A stretch of 64,000 bases of DNA from Nitrincola alkalilacustris. Lineage in GTDB: Bacteria > Pseudomonadota > Gammaproteobacteria > Pseudomonadales > Balneatricaceae. The position numbers were made by a program, and so were the translations under genes. Of the stretch, positions 19,684 through 28,458 are shown one piece after another; position 1 is the first letter of the stretch, and the number at the start of each line of letters is the position of its first letter. The notes under the pieces were generated by a model. That model was given only the letters and a program-made list of their open reading frames with translations. It searched no databases and had not been told where the DNA came from. The stretch is from NCBI RefSeq assembly GCF_008973755.1, contig NZ_WBOM01000012.1, positions 40,403 through 104,402 on the forward strand, read 5' to 3'.

Positions 19684-21324
19684 ATGCAATTAGTCGACCT
19701 GTTATTGAAAGAGCTTGAAACGGTTGGTGTTAACCAGTTGTTTGGTATTCCCGGTGATTTCGTGTTGCCCCTGTTCGAGCAGTTGGAGCAGAGACAACAG
19801 ATGCCGATTACCTATCTCAGCCATGAACCCTCGGCGGCCTTTGCGGCAGATGCCGCGGCACGGGTGCTTAACAAACCCGCTACTGTGATTCTGACCTATG
19901 GTGCCGGTGCACTGAATGCCGTCAATGCGGTTGCCCAGGCCTATGTTGAACATGTGCCATTGATTGTGATTGCCGGTTACCCATCGGCTGCCGAGAAGGC
20001 CAGAAATCTGATGATCCACCATCAGGCCCGGCACTATGATTCACAACAGGCAATCTATCGTGAAATTACCGCCTGTCAGGTGCGCCTTGACGATCCGATC
20101 ACTGCCGCCCAGCAGTTGCGTGACGCCCTCGACTGCTGTGTTGAGCAGTCGTTGCCGGTGCTGATCGAGCTACCCAGAGATGCTGTTTCATTTGATCTGC
20201 AGCCCCTGCCGCCGAGCCAGCCAGCCTCGCTGGATCTCGATCTGTTAAACCACTGCACCCTCGCCATGACTGAACGGTTGAAGCAGGCAAAGCGTCCTGT
20301 GGTGCTGGTGGATGTCGATGTGCGGCGCTTTGATGCCGTTACTGCACTGGAAGCGATGTCGGAGGCTATGCGTATTCCGCTGATCAGCACGTTTCTCGGT
20401 CGTGGTACGCTGAGCAGTACCCATCCGCAGTACGCTGGATTGTTTCTGGATCGATCAGACAGCTGCGCGACTGAACTGCTGGCAGAATCGGATCTGATCA
20501 TTCTGGCGGGCGTGATCCAGACAGACAGTAACTTTGCGGCTAATCTGGCACTGTTTCCTGAAGATAGAGTGATCGATCTGCAGCAGGGCAGGTGTCAGGT
20601 TGGTGCTGAGCAGTTTATCGGTTTGCCACTCTCATCCATCTTCATGGCGCTGGCAAAGGATTCAGGGCTGGAGCCTTTTGAACAACAGATGCTGATACAT
20701 CGCCACCACGCCGATCATAAGTCTGTCGATGCCAGCGACAATGAGCTGACCCCAGCCGGGGTCGTGAAGCATATCCATCAATTGCTGTCGCAGCAGGATG
20801 AAAAGGTACCCTTTATCTCGGATGTGGGTGACTGTCTGTTCGCATCACTTGAAGCAGATCCAACGCTGCTGTTGGCACCGGCCTTCTATGCCTCGATGGG
20901 GTATGCCGTGCCTGCTGCGCTGGGTGTGCAACTGGCCACAGGGTTGCGTCCGGTGGTGCTGGTGGGGGATGGTGCATTCAGAATGACAGGGCTGGAGCTG
21001 GGGCACTGCACACGTTACGGCCTGAGCCCGATCGTTATTCTGTTCAATAATGGCTGCTGGGAGATGATCCGCGCTTTTGCCCCCAGTCTGCAGTGCAGCG
21101 GCATGGGTGAATGGCAGTATGCCGAACTGGCGCGAGCCATGGGTGGCGAGGGCATAGTGGTGCGTGATGCAGATGCTTTTGCAGATGCCTTCGCGAAGGC
21201 TCGAAACACACCGGACAAGATGATGTTGATTGAGGTGCAATACGAAGTGGGCAAACGGACGGATCGCCTGTCACGCTTTGCTGAGGGGTTTCTGGGTGCG
21301 GGGAGAGTATGTTCAGCAGTCTGA
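19684..21324 (+). CDS. thiamine-diphosphate 2-keto acid decarboxylase (indolepyruvate/phenylpyruvate type)
   Basis: This 546-residue ThDP enzyme starts at ATG 19684 behind a GGAGGT site. The N-terminal Glu48 (YLSHEPSAAFAADAAAR) activates the thiazolium ring. The GDG...NN motif runs from GDGAFRMTGLEL (about residue 427) to ILFNNGCWEM. No HH motif of pyruvate decarboxylase is obvious next to GIPGDF. The sequence looks like IpdC/PpdC, which decarboxylate indole-3-pyruvate or phenylpyruvate to the aldehyde. The companion puuA/puuB-like genes suggest use in amine or aromatic amino-acid turnover; hppD lies 9 kb away. Substrate choice is inference. Confidence 0.82.
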   Translation: MQLVDLLLKELETVGVNQLFGIPGDFVLPLFEQLEQRQQMPITYLSHEPSAAFAADAAARVLNKPATVILTYGAGALNAVNAVAQAYVEHVPLIVIAGYPSAAEKARNLMIHHQARHYDSQQAIYREITACQVRLDDPITAAQQLRDALDCCVEQSLPVLIELPRDAVSFDLQPLPPSQPASLDLDLLNHCTLAMTERLKQAKRPVVLVDVDVRRFDAVTALEAMSEAMRIPLISTFLGRGTLSSTHPQYAGLFLDRSDSCATELLAESDLIILAGVIQTDSNFAANLALFPEDRVIDLQQGRCQVGAEQFIGLPLSSIFMALAKDSGLEPFEQQMLIHRHHADHKSVDASDNELTPAGVVKHIHQLLSQQDEKVPFISDVGDCLFASLEADPTLLLAPAFYASMGYAVPAALGVQLATGLRPVVLVGDGAFRMTGLELGHCTRYGLSPIVILFNNGCWEMIRAFAPSLQCSGMGEWQYAELARAMGGEGIVVRDADAFADAFAKARNTPDKMMLIEVQYEVGKRTDRLSRFAEGFLGAGRVCSAV

Positions 21325-21480
21325 GATGAAAAAGCAGGTATTTGATCTGAACAAATGAGGGTCACCCAATTTACCTCCCGGTAGGTATGTCTTTCACCGG
21401 CGTATCGCATAGTATGATGGTATGAGCCGTTCACTCAATTGGGCACTTCAGTGGCCGGGAACGGAATTGGGAGTCATATC

Positions 21481-22845
21481 ATGGAGTTTGCGAAGATTGA
21501 AGAGGCCCAGGAATTTCTGGGCCTTCACCCTGAGGTGGAGCTGTTCGAGCTGTTCATTCTGGATGCTAATGGTGTGCCGCGTGGCAAGCTGCTGCATCGA
21601 GAGGAATTGTTGGCGGTGTACGAGTCTGGCAGGCCTTTGCCGAGTACGATTCTCGGCCTGTCGATCAAGGGTGAGGATGTTGAGGAGAGTGGGCTGGTCT
21701 GGGAGGTCGGCGATGTGGACTGTCGGGCCTATCCTCTACCAGATAGCCTGGTGCTGTTGCCCTGGCGCAAGATACCCACTGCCGCGGTGCAGGTGAGTAT
21801 GCATCCGGAGGAGGGGATGCCAGCGGCGGTGGCAGATCCACGCCATCTTTTGATTCAGGTGATTCAGCGCCTGCAATCGCTGGGTTATGATCCGATCATG
21901 GCCTGTGAGCTGGAGTTTTACCTGCTGGATCAGGCGCGTGATACGTCGGGTAAGCCACAACTGGCACAGGAGCCTGGTGGGCTGAGACCTGATGCAACTC
22001 AGGTGTATGGACTGCGTGAGCTGGAGCAGTTTGAGCCGTTTCTGGCGGATCTTTATGAAGCCTGCAGGGTACAGAAAATTCCGGCGCGCACGGCGATTTC
22101 GGAGTATGCACCGGGCCAGGTGGAGATTACGTTGCAGCATGGCGATGCGCTGAGTGCAATGGATCAGGCTGTGCGCTACAAACGTTTGGTCAAGGGGGTT
22201 GCCCATAAGCATGGCATGCAGGCCTGTTTTATGGCTAAACCCTTTGCGGAGCTGTCCGGCTCCGGCATGCATATGCATCTGAGCTTGAATGATGCCGCTG
22301 GCAATAATTTGTTTGCCAGTGAAGATCCTGCCGGTACATCTCTGCTGCGGCAGGCGATCGGCGGCATGCTCGCTTCGCTGACCGAATCGCTGCTGTTCTT
22401 CTGCCCCCATGCCAACTCCTACCGCCGTTTTCAGTCCGAGAGCTATGCACCGCTGGCACCGACCTGGGGCGTGGATAACCGTACCGTATCCATGCGGATT
22501 CCCGGTGGTCCCGCCGAGAGTCGCCATGTAGAGCATCGTATCTGTGGGGCTGATGCTAACCCCTATCTGGCGGCAGCCGCGATACTGGCGGGTGCCTTGC
22601 GAGGTATTCAGGAGCAGATCGATCCGGGTGAACCGATCACCGGGAATGGTTATGCGCAGGTCAGCGAGCAACTGCCGGGGGACTGGCTCACGACACTGGA
22701 TGCGTTGCAGGGTTCTGACTGGGCGCGCAGTGTGCTTGATCCGGGTTTTCTGAAGATCTATCTCACCGTAAAGCGGGCCGAGTATCGTCAGTTCATGTCA
22801 GAAGTGAGTGAGCAGGACTGGCGCTGGTATCTGAATCAGGCCTGA
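21481..22845 (+). CDS. puuA: glutamine-synthetase-family enzyme (gamma-glutamylputrescine synthetase-like)
   Basis: This 454-residue enzyme ligates glutamate to an amine using ATP. The GS core is present: ELEFYLLD with metal-binding Glu, the HxHxSL-type GSGMHMHLSL, NSYRRFQ and RIPGGPAESRHVEHRICGADANPYLA. N-terminal features place it with PuuA and related gamma-glutamyl-amine ligases rather than GlnA. There is no adenylylation Tyr motif. It is followed after 25 bases by a PuuB-like oxidase, which fits the gamma-glutamylated putrescine route. Start ATG 21481 follows GGGAG. Confidence 0.83.
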   Translation: MEFAKIEEAQEFLGLHPEVELFELFILDANGVPRGKLLHREELLAVYESGRPLPSTILGLSIKGEDVEESGLVWEVGDVDCRAYPLPDSLVLLPWRKIPTAAVQVSMHPEEGMPAAVADPRHLLIQVIQRLQSLGYDPIMACELEFYLLDQARDTSGKPQLAQEPGGLRPDATQVYGLRELEQFEPFLADLYEACRVQKIPARTAISEYAPGQVEITLQHGDALSAMDQAVRYKRLVKGVAHKHGMQACFMAKPFAELSGSGMHMHLSLNDAAGNNLFASEDPAGTSLLRQAIGGMLASLTESLLFFCPHANSYRRFQSESYAPLAPTWGVDNRTVSMRIPGGPAESRHVEHRICGADANPYLAAAAILAGALRGIQEQIDPGEPITGNGYAQVSEQLPGDWLTTLDALQGSDWARSVLDPGFLKIYLTVKRAEYRQFMSEVSEQDWRWYLNQA

Positions 22846-22870
22846 TATCCACGTCAGTAAGGAATACAGT

Positions 22871-24172
22871 ATGAAACAACAGCAGACGATTGCCGGGCGT
22901 GTGAGCTCCTACTACAGTGCAACGCTGAATGAACAGATCGATTACCCGGTGTTGCAAGATACTATCGAGACCGATGTCGTGATTATCGGAGGAGGCTTTA
23001 CCGGTGTGGCATCGGCGGTCGAGCTGGCCGAGCGGGGCTTTAGGGTTGTGCTGGTGGAGGCTAACCGACTCGGCTGGGGCGCTTCCGGGCGCAATGGCGG
23101 CCAGGTGACCGGCAGTCTGTCGGGCGATGAGGCGATGCGCCGGGAGATGCGTAAGACTCTGGGCGACGAAGTGGACGATTTCATCTGGCATCTGCGCTGG
23201 CGTGGTCATGAGATCATCAAAAGCCGTGTTGAAAAATACGGTATCCAGTGTGATCTGCGTTATGGCCATCTGCATGCTGCTTGCAAACCTGCACATATGA
23301 AAGAGTTGGAAGCCAGCTATCGGGAAGCGCAGCAGCGCGGGATGGGTGAGGAGGTAACTCTACTGGATACGGCTGGCGTGCGTGAGCTGCTGGATACTGA
23401 TTTCTACTGCGGCGCGCTCCGCAATAACCGTAATATGCATCTGCACCCGCTTAACCTCTGTGTAGGCGAAGCGAAAGCGGCGGCCGGTCTGGGTGTGCAG
23501 ATCTTCGAGCAGACAAGGGTCGAGGAGATCCTGCATGGCGAGCGGCCAGCAGTGATCACCTCTCAGGGACGTATCAATGCCCGTCATGTACTGCTGGCAG
23601 GTGATGTGTATCACCGTCTGGAGCAGAAAAAACTCAAGGGGATGATCTTTCCGGCGATGGGAGGGATTGTGACGACAAAACCGCTGGGCGAACTGGCACA
23701 GCAGATCAATCCGCACAATCTGGCGGTGTATGATTGCCGCTTCGTGCTGGATTATTACCGTATGACGGCGGATCAACGTTTGCTCTTCGGTGGAGGCTGC
23801 AACTACTCGGGGCGTGACTCGCGTGATATTGCAGCCGAACTGCGGCCAGCGATCGAACGCACTTTTCCGCGCCTGAAAGGGGTCGAGATCGAGTTTGAGT
23901 GGAGCTGTGCGATGGGGATCGTGATCAACCGCATTCCTCAGCTGGGACGCCTGTCACCCAATGTCTGGTACTGCCAGGGCTATTCCGGGCATGGTATCGC
24001 CAGTAGCCATATCATGGGTGAGATCATGGCAGATGCGATCAGCGGGCATCTGGAAAAGTTTGACACCTTTGCAGCCTGCAAACAGATCCGTGTGCCCTTC
24101 GCCGACCTGCTCGGCAACCCGATGCTGGCGGCCGGGATGTGGTATTACCAGATGCTGGAGAGGTTGCGTTGA
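22871..24172 (+). CDS. puuB: FAD-dependent oxidase (gamma-glutamylputrescine oxidase-like)
   Basis: This 433-residue DAO-family flavoenzyme has an N-terminal SYYSATLNEQIDYP segment typical of PuuB. The dinucleotide-binding motif DVVIIGGGFTGVASAVELAERG lies near residue 35. The GWGASGRNGGQVTGSL FAD motif and a C-terminal GYSGHGIASSHIMGE complete the fold. It should oxidise the gamma-glutamyl-amine made by its upstream neighbour to an aldehyde with release of ammonia or peroxide. It ends 19 bases from the convergent EamA gene. Confidence 0.85.
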   Translation: MKQQQTIAGRVSSYYSATLNEQIDYPVLQDTIETDVVIIGGGFTGVASAVELAERGFRVVLVEANRLGWGASGRNGGQVTGSLSGDEAMRREMRKTLGDEVDDFIWHLRWRGHEIIKSRVEKYGIQCDLRYGHLHAACKPAHMKELEASYREAQQRGMGEEVTLLDTAGVRELLDTDFYCGALRNNRNMHLHPLNLCVGEAKAAAGLGVQIFEQTRVEEILHGERPAVITSQGRINARHVLLAGDVYHRLEQKKLKGMIFPAMGGIVTTKPLGELAQQINPHNLAVYDCRFVLDYYRMTADQRLLFGGGCNYSGRDSRDIAAELRPAIERTFPRLKGVEIEFEWSCAMGIVINRIPQLGRLSPNVWYCQGYSGHGIASSHIMGEIMADAISGHLEKFDTFAACKQIRVPFADLLGNPMLAAGMWYYQMLERLR

Positions 24173-24190
24173 GGTGATTACTCAAAGTTG

Positions 24191-25096
24191 CTATTTGGCA
24201 TCACGCCGGTTGGTTCTCGCTTTATAACTACTGTAACTGATCAACCCCAGTGCGGTAACGGTGCAAAGCATGCCGAGGCCTTCGGCCCCGCTGGGGCGTT
24301 CGCCCAGTTCTATCCAGCCGCTGAGCACGCCGACAGCGGGGACGAGCAGGGTGGATAAGCCGGCCAGGCCAGCAGGCAGGTGGCCGAGAATGAACAGCCA
24401 GAGCAGCCAGGCCAGGCCTGTGGCGAGTATGGCGTTATACGCCAGAGCACCATAGAAGTAAGGGGTCAGTTGCGGTGGCTCCGAGGGGAGTATCCCGGCC
24501 AGAATACATAGCGCGATGGCACCCAGCAGCATCTGCCAGGCGGTCAGTGAGAGTAGATCCACCCCTTCGCCGATGCGCATTTTTTTGGCAACCACCGCGC
24601 TGATTGCCCAGATCAGTGCGGCGCTTAATCCCAGGAAGGTACTGAAAGCATCCGGCTGGGTACGCCAGGGTTCGATGATCAGCAGCAGCCCACCCATGGC
24701 AACGGTGATCGCAATCCATTGCATGCGCGTGACGGTTTCTTTCAGAAAAAACAGGGATAACGGCAGTAGCCAGAAGGGCATGGTATACACCAATACAGCG
24801 GTTTTGCCGGCACCGCCCTGAACCAGTGCCCACTGAATCATCGCTGTGAACAGAGCCGTTTGCAGCAGACCCAGCAGCAGCGTCGGCCCGAAGGCGCGAA
24901 TGCGCAGTGAACGACGGCGCAGAATAATCACGATAAAGAGTGCTATCGCGCCGAACAGAGTACGCAGTGCCGAGAAATCAAAGGGATCAACATAGCGCAT
25001 CACCTCCTTCATCACGACCCAGTTGTAGCCCCAGATCAGTGACAGGAAAAACAGGGCGATGATTGCCAGATGTGTTTTGCTGAGAGTTGGCATCAT
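24191..25096 (-). CDS. EamA/DMT-family transporter
   Basis: This 301-residue inner-membrane protein has ten predicted helices in two EamA halves. The N-terminal half carries FFLSLIWGYNWVVMKEVMRYVDPFDFSALR, the hallmark start of RhaT/YdcZ-type drug/metabolite exporters. Substrate is unknown. Starts at 25096 or 25093 are equally possible (ATG ATG). It is convergent with the oxidase gene. Confidence 0.88.
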   Translation of the reverse strand: MMPTLSKTHLAIIALFFLSLIWGYNWVVMKEVMRYVDPFDFSALRTLFGAIALFIVIILRRRSLRIRAFGPTLLLGLLQTALFTAMIQWALVQGGAGKTAVLVYTMPFWLLPLSLFFLKETVTRMQWIAITVAMGGLLLIIEPWRTQPDAFSTFLGLSAALIWAISAVVAKKMRIGEGVDLLSLTAWQMLLGAIALCILAGILPSEPPQLTPYFYGALAYNAILATGLAWLLWLFILGHLPAGLAGLSTLLVPAVGVLSGWIELGERPSGAEGLGMLCTVTALGLISYSSYKARTNRRDAK

Positions 25097-25159
25097 GCCT
25101 TCTTGTTAGCTGTGTCAGGATCTGCACAGATCTATATTACAGGTGCAGTTTATGCGCAC

Positions 25160-25753
25160 TTAAATCTGCGCCTTGATTGCTGTGGCCAGCTCATCCGGTG
25201 ACAGGGTGTGCTGCAGTGCGGCTGCCATTTTTCCCTGCTTGTCAATGAGATAGATTCTGGCGGTATGGTCTACGGTATAACTCATGGCCGAGTTGGGTGT
25301 TTCCACTATGCGATAGAAGGCACCATACTGGCGAACGACCTTGTCCAACTCCTCTTTGCTGCCGGTGATGCCGGTGATGCGTGGTGAGAAGTGACCAACA
25401 TACTCAGCCAGATGCTCAGGCGTGTCTCTTTCTGGATCAACACTGATAAACAGCCCCTGCACCTGCTCGGCCTCGGCTTCACTCATGCTGTCGAGCGCCT
25501 GTGTCATCACGGCCAGGGCGGTCGGGCAGATATCCGGGCAGTGGGTGAAGCCCATGAAAATCACGACCACTTTACCTGTGTAATCAGACAGTGACACAGG
25601 GCCTGTGTCGGCATGCAGCGTGAAGTCGCCGCCCAGGGAGCTGCTGGTCAAGGTTGACAGGCGAGCGGGCTCATCCTTTTGGTTGATCAGTAGCGTACCG
25701 CCTATCGCAAGTGCCAGCAGGCATACAAAGAAAAATATCTGTTTTGCGTTCAT
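25160..25753 (-). CDS. SCO1/SenC copper chaperone
   Basis: This 197-residue thioredoxin-fold protein is anchored by one N-terminal membrane helix (about 5-24). The copper site CxxxC (Cys72, Cys76 in FTHCPDICP) and the distal His163 (VDHTARI) are all present. SCO proteins metallate the CuA site of cytochrome oxidase or serve redox roles. No oxidase genes are in this window. The gene is the second of a pair with a small membrane-anchored protein. The overlapping TTG at 25765 is a less likely start. Confidence 0.93.
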   Translation of the reverse strand: MNAKQIFFFVCLLALAIGGTLLINQKDEPARLSTLTSSSLGGDFTLHADTGPVSLSDYTGKVVVIFMGFTHCPDICPTALAVMTQALDSMSEAEAEQVQGLFISVDPERDTPEHLAEYVGHFSPRITGITGSKEELDKVVRQYGAFYRIVETPNSAMSYTVDHTARIYLIDKQGKMAAALQHTLSPDELATAIKAQI

Positions 25754-25761
25754 AGTGAGCC

Positions 25762-26247
25762 TCAATGTGCGCTGAAATCGAACCAGGTAGTATAGGTTGT
25801 GGTGCTGTCGTCAATGACCAGTTGTGCTCTCCAGGTCATCTCGCCGGTTGCACAAACGGCCAGTTCGGTATTGCCGCTCCAGTTTCCAGAAGAGTGATCA
25901 GTACTGTGCAGCTGCGTCTGATTGATCCCCATGTACATATCGCGTCCCTGAATATCCAGCAACACCGCCTGTGCATTGATACCTTCGATCTGCACCAGAA
26001 CCTGAAGTGGTTTCATGGAGTACAGCGGACCAGGTGTGATACTCAGGCTTACCCGCTTCTCGCTCAGTACCGCTTCACAGATACCTGTGTGTAGATCGCA
26101 GGGTTGTGGCTTCAGTTCAATGGCAGTGTTGTTTTGCTGCAGATACTCTGGCAGCAGCATCAGGGCAGCCAGTCCTGCCAGTAGCAATACAATGATCATC
26201 ACCGCACGACGTTTCAGGCCGGGGATGGTTGGTTTATCTGAACTCAT
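25762..26247 (-). CDS. membrane-anchored protein of unknown function, SCO1 neighbour
   Basis: This 161-residue protein has one N-terminal helix (about 15-33) and an exported domain with strand-rich sequence. Three Cys occur, two of them in CDLHTGIC at about 49-56, plus CATGEMTW near residue 130. The C-terminal part WRAQLVIDDSTTTYTTWFDF resembles FixH/copper-related immunoglobulin-like domains only loosely. It sits directly upstream of SCO1, with its stop 9 bases before the SCO1 ATG. A role in copper handling or oxidase assembly is inference from that link. Confidence 0.7.
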   Translation of the reverse strand: MSSDKPTIPGLKRRAVMIIVLLLAGLAALMLLPEYLQQNNTAIELKPQPCDLHTGICEAVLSEKRVSLSITPGPLYSMKPLQVLVQIEGINAQAVLLDIQGRDMYMGINQTQLHSTDHSSGNWSGNTELAVCATGEMTWRAQLVIDDSTTTYTTWFDFSAH

Positions 26248-26422
26248 GGAAGTTTACTGTATCTGCTGCAACTGCTTGCTGTAGTTGGCTGATTTTGGCA
26301 TCTGGCCGACATAATTATCGTGCCGCTTGCGCGCTGATCAGACGATGACGATATAATGGGGTCTGATTGAGCCTGACTTTTCCTTTATTGTAAAGTCCTT
26401 AAGTAATGCTGCGGAGCCCTGA

Positions 26423-27607
26423 GTGATCAAGTCTGGTTTGACAATTGTTGCTGATGAAAACATGCCGGCGCTGGAACCTCTGTTCGGCCATCTGGGATCG
26501 CTGGTCCGGTTGCCGGGGCGTTCGATGACTCCTGATGATCTGAAACAGGCGGATATTTTGCTGGTGCGTTCCGTGACTCAGGTTGGTGAGGCGTTGCTGC
26601 GAGACAGCCAGGTTAAATTTGTCGGCACGGCGACGATTGGCACGGATCATATCGATCAGGCCTGGCTGCAGCAGGCAGGCATAGCCTTTGCCAGTGCCCC
26701 CGGATGTAATGCCGATGCGGTGGTGGACTATGTGCTGAGTGTCTGCTTTCATCTGGCGAGGGAGCAGACGTTTGACCTGAGAGACAGAACCTTCGGTGTT
26801 GTTGGCGAGGGGAATGTTGGCGGTCGGCTCGTCCAGCGCTTGCGCGCCATGGGGGTGCAGGTGCTGGTGTGTGATCCACCGAAAGCGCGTGAGCAGGCTG
26901 TTGATGTTGTAGTTGAGAGTACAGTTAACAGTAGCCTGGATAGTGTTGAGAGAGTGGATCTGCCAACACTGTTGGCGCAGGCGGATATTATCAGTCTGCA
27001 TACCCCTTTGACCCATGACGGCGAAGACCCCACCTGGCACCTGTTGGGTGCTGATCAGCTGGCAGTGCTGAGAACCGGAACGATACTGATCAATACTGCA
27101 CGTGGACCGATCATCGATAATCAGGCGCTGTTGCAGGTAGCCCGACAGCGGTGTGATCTGACGCTGATACTGGATGTCTGGGAGCAGGAGCCGGTCGTGG
27201 ATCCTGAGCTGGCTGCTCTGTGTCGCATAGCGACCCCTCATATTGCCGGTTATAGTCTGGATGGCAAGATTCGCGGCAGCTGGATGCTGTATCAGGCGCT
27301 TGGGCAGTGGTTGGAGAGAGAGCCTGAAATCACTCTGCAATCGGTGCTGCCTCCAGCGGCGTTCAACCAGGTGGTGTTGGGGCAGGGGGCTGATACGCTG
27401 CCGTTGATGCAATTACTGTATGATCCGCACCGGGATGATCGGGCGCTGCGAGCGACATTGCACCTGCGGCCGGATGAGCGGGTAAAAGCCTTTGATCACT
27501 TGCGCAAGTCCTATCCTGAAAGACGTGAATTTGCTACCTTGAGCCTCAGTGGTGATATCTCATCAGCACAGCGAAGGGAGCTGTCTGCTGTCGGATTCCG
27601 TTTATAG
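26423..27607 (+). CDS. pdxB: erythronate-4-phosphate dehydrogenase
   Basis: PdxB oxidises 4-phosphoerythronate in the DXP-dependent vitamin B6 pathway. This 394-residue protein starts at GTG 26423. It has the D-2-hydroxyacid dehydrogenase fold: FVGTATIGTDHID, the NAD motif VGEGNVGGRLVQRLRAMG, and the catalytic region LINTARGPIIDN, then TPHIAGYSLDGKIRG with the active-site His. The C-terminal ~80 residues form the PdxB dimerisation domain. TATAAT at 26352-26357 is a possible -10. Confidence 0.95.
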   Translation: MIKSGLTIVADENMPALEPLFGHLGSLVRLPGRSMTPDDLKQADILLVRSVTQVGEALLRDSQVKFVGTATIGTDHIDQAWLQQAGIAFASAPGCNADAVVDYVLSVCFHLAREQTFDLRDRTFGVVGEGNVGGRLVQRLRAMGVQVLVCDPPKAREQAVDVVVESTVNSSLDSVERVDLPTLLAQADIISLHTPLTHDGEDPTWHLLGADQLAVLRTGTILINTARGPIIDNQALLQVARQRCDLTLILDVWEQEPVVDPELAALCRIATPHIAGYSLDGKIRGSWMLYQALGQWLEREPEITLQSVLPPAAFNQVVLGQGADTLPLMQLLYDPHRDDRALRATLHLRPDERVKAFDHLRKSYPERREFATLSLSGDISSAQRRELSAVGFRL

Positions 27608-27622
27608 GGCACCTCATCATCT

Positions 27623-27685
27623 AACCGCCAGGCTTTTCCGAACTGGATCAGCACCAAGTTCGGCTGCCGCCTGGTGACGGTTTTT
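27623..27685 (+). terminator. probable rho-independent terminator after pdxB
   Basis: An outer stem (AACCG, CCAGGC pairing with GCCTGG, CGGTT) encloses an inner stem (CCGAACT with AGTTCGG plus GG/CC). Five Ts follow at 27681-27685, 16 bases or so after the pdxB stop. Confidence 0.55.
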
Positions 27686-27720
27686 GAGATACCCGATTTG
27701 TAATTTTTTTAATCCCGGAT

Positions 27721-28443
27721 ATGTGTGGCCTGATGCCTGACTCTGCAGTTCAATTATCAATCAAACCCGCTTTGACTCTGGCACAGCTGAAGCCTGTTCC
27801 CGGTGAACGGGTGCGGCTTGAAACACGTATACCGAGAGCGCGCTACAGTGTCCGCTTTATCGGTTTGCATGAAGGCGGCGGGGTGCTGGTTAGCTCACCC
27901 AAACCGGGTGCGGGCAGAACGCTGCCGAATGAGGGTGCGAGCCTGACCGTGAAGCTGGCAGCGGGTAATCATATCTGTGCGTTTCAGGCCCGGTTGCTGA
28001 AAATTCAGTATCTTCCCTTCCCACATTGGGTGCTTGAGTATCCCGCCCAGATAGATGTGCGCAAGCTCAGGGCGCATACCAGAGTACCGGTAAACCTGAT
28101 GGTCACGGTAGATAACGAAACCTCAGACAACGGTTTCCCGATGAGCGTCTTCTGCAATGATATCTGCCTGAAGGGCGCCAGCCTCGAAGCCGGACGTATG
28201 CTGGGAAATCCGGGGGAAAAACTGTTTATCACGACTCGTGTATCAGTGGCCGGGCTGGATCACGTGATGCTGATCCCCGCTGTTCTTCGCAGTGTATATC
28301 AGCGTGAATCTGGTCCGGTTGGTGTGTTTCGTCATGGAGTTGAATTCTTTGATCTTGAAGAGGAAACACGTCTGGTGCTGGCCGGGTTTGTCTATCAGCA
28401 GTGTCTGTATGAGAGTGGCTATCTTGAAGAGTACGAGTCTTGA
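27721..28443 (+). CDS. PilZ-domain protein (flagellar brake-like)
   Basis: This 240-residue protein has a YcgR/PilZN-like N-terminal half and a C-terminal PilZ domain. The c-di-GMP motif appears as RAHTRVP, with Arg residues in the RxxxR position, then NDICLKGAS as a degenerate D/NxSxxG. It probably senses c-di-GMP and may act on flagella or surface attachment. The window holds a GGDEF-EAL enzyme 17 kb away. A second in-frame ATG at 27733 is possible, and the ribosome site is weak for both. Confidence 0.78.
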   Translation: MCGLMPDSAVQLSIKPALTLAQLKPVPGERVRLETRIPRARYSVRFIGLHEGGGVLVSSPKPGAGRTLPNEGASLTVKLAAGNHICAFQARLLKIQYLPFPHWVLEYPAQIDVRKLRAHTRVPVNLMVTVDNETSDNGFPMSVFCNDICLKGASLEAGRMLGNPGEKLFITTRVSVAGLDHVMLIPAVLRSVYQRESGPVGVFRHGVEFFDLEEETRLVLAGFVYQQCLYESGYLEEYES

Positions 28444-28458
28444 GGAGTATGTAGCGAT

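Noticed and set aside
21736..22671. 311-residue minus-strand frame opposite the puuA-like gene
   Set aside because: Shadow of a glutamine-synthetase-family gene with all catalytic motifs.
26399..27412. 337-residue minus-strand frame opposite pdxB
   Set aside because: Shadow of pdxB; composition is Gln/Arg-rich and unlike a protein.
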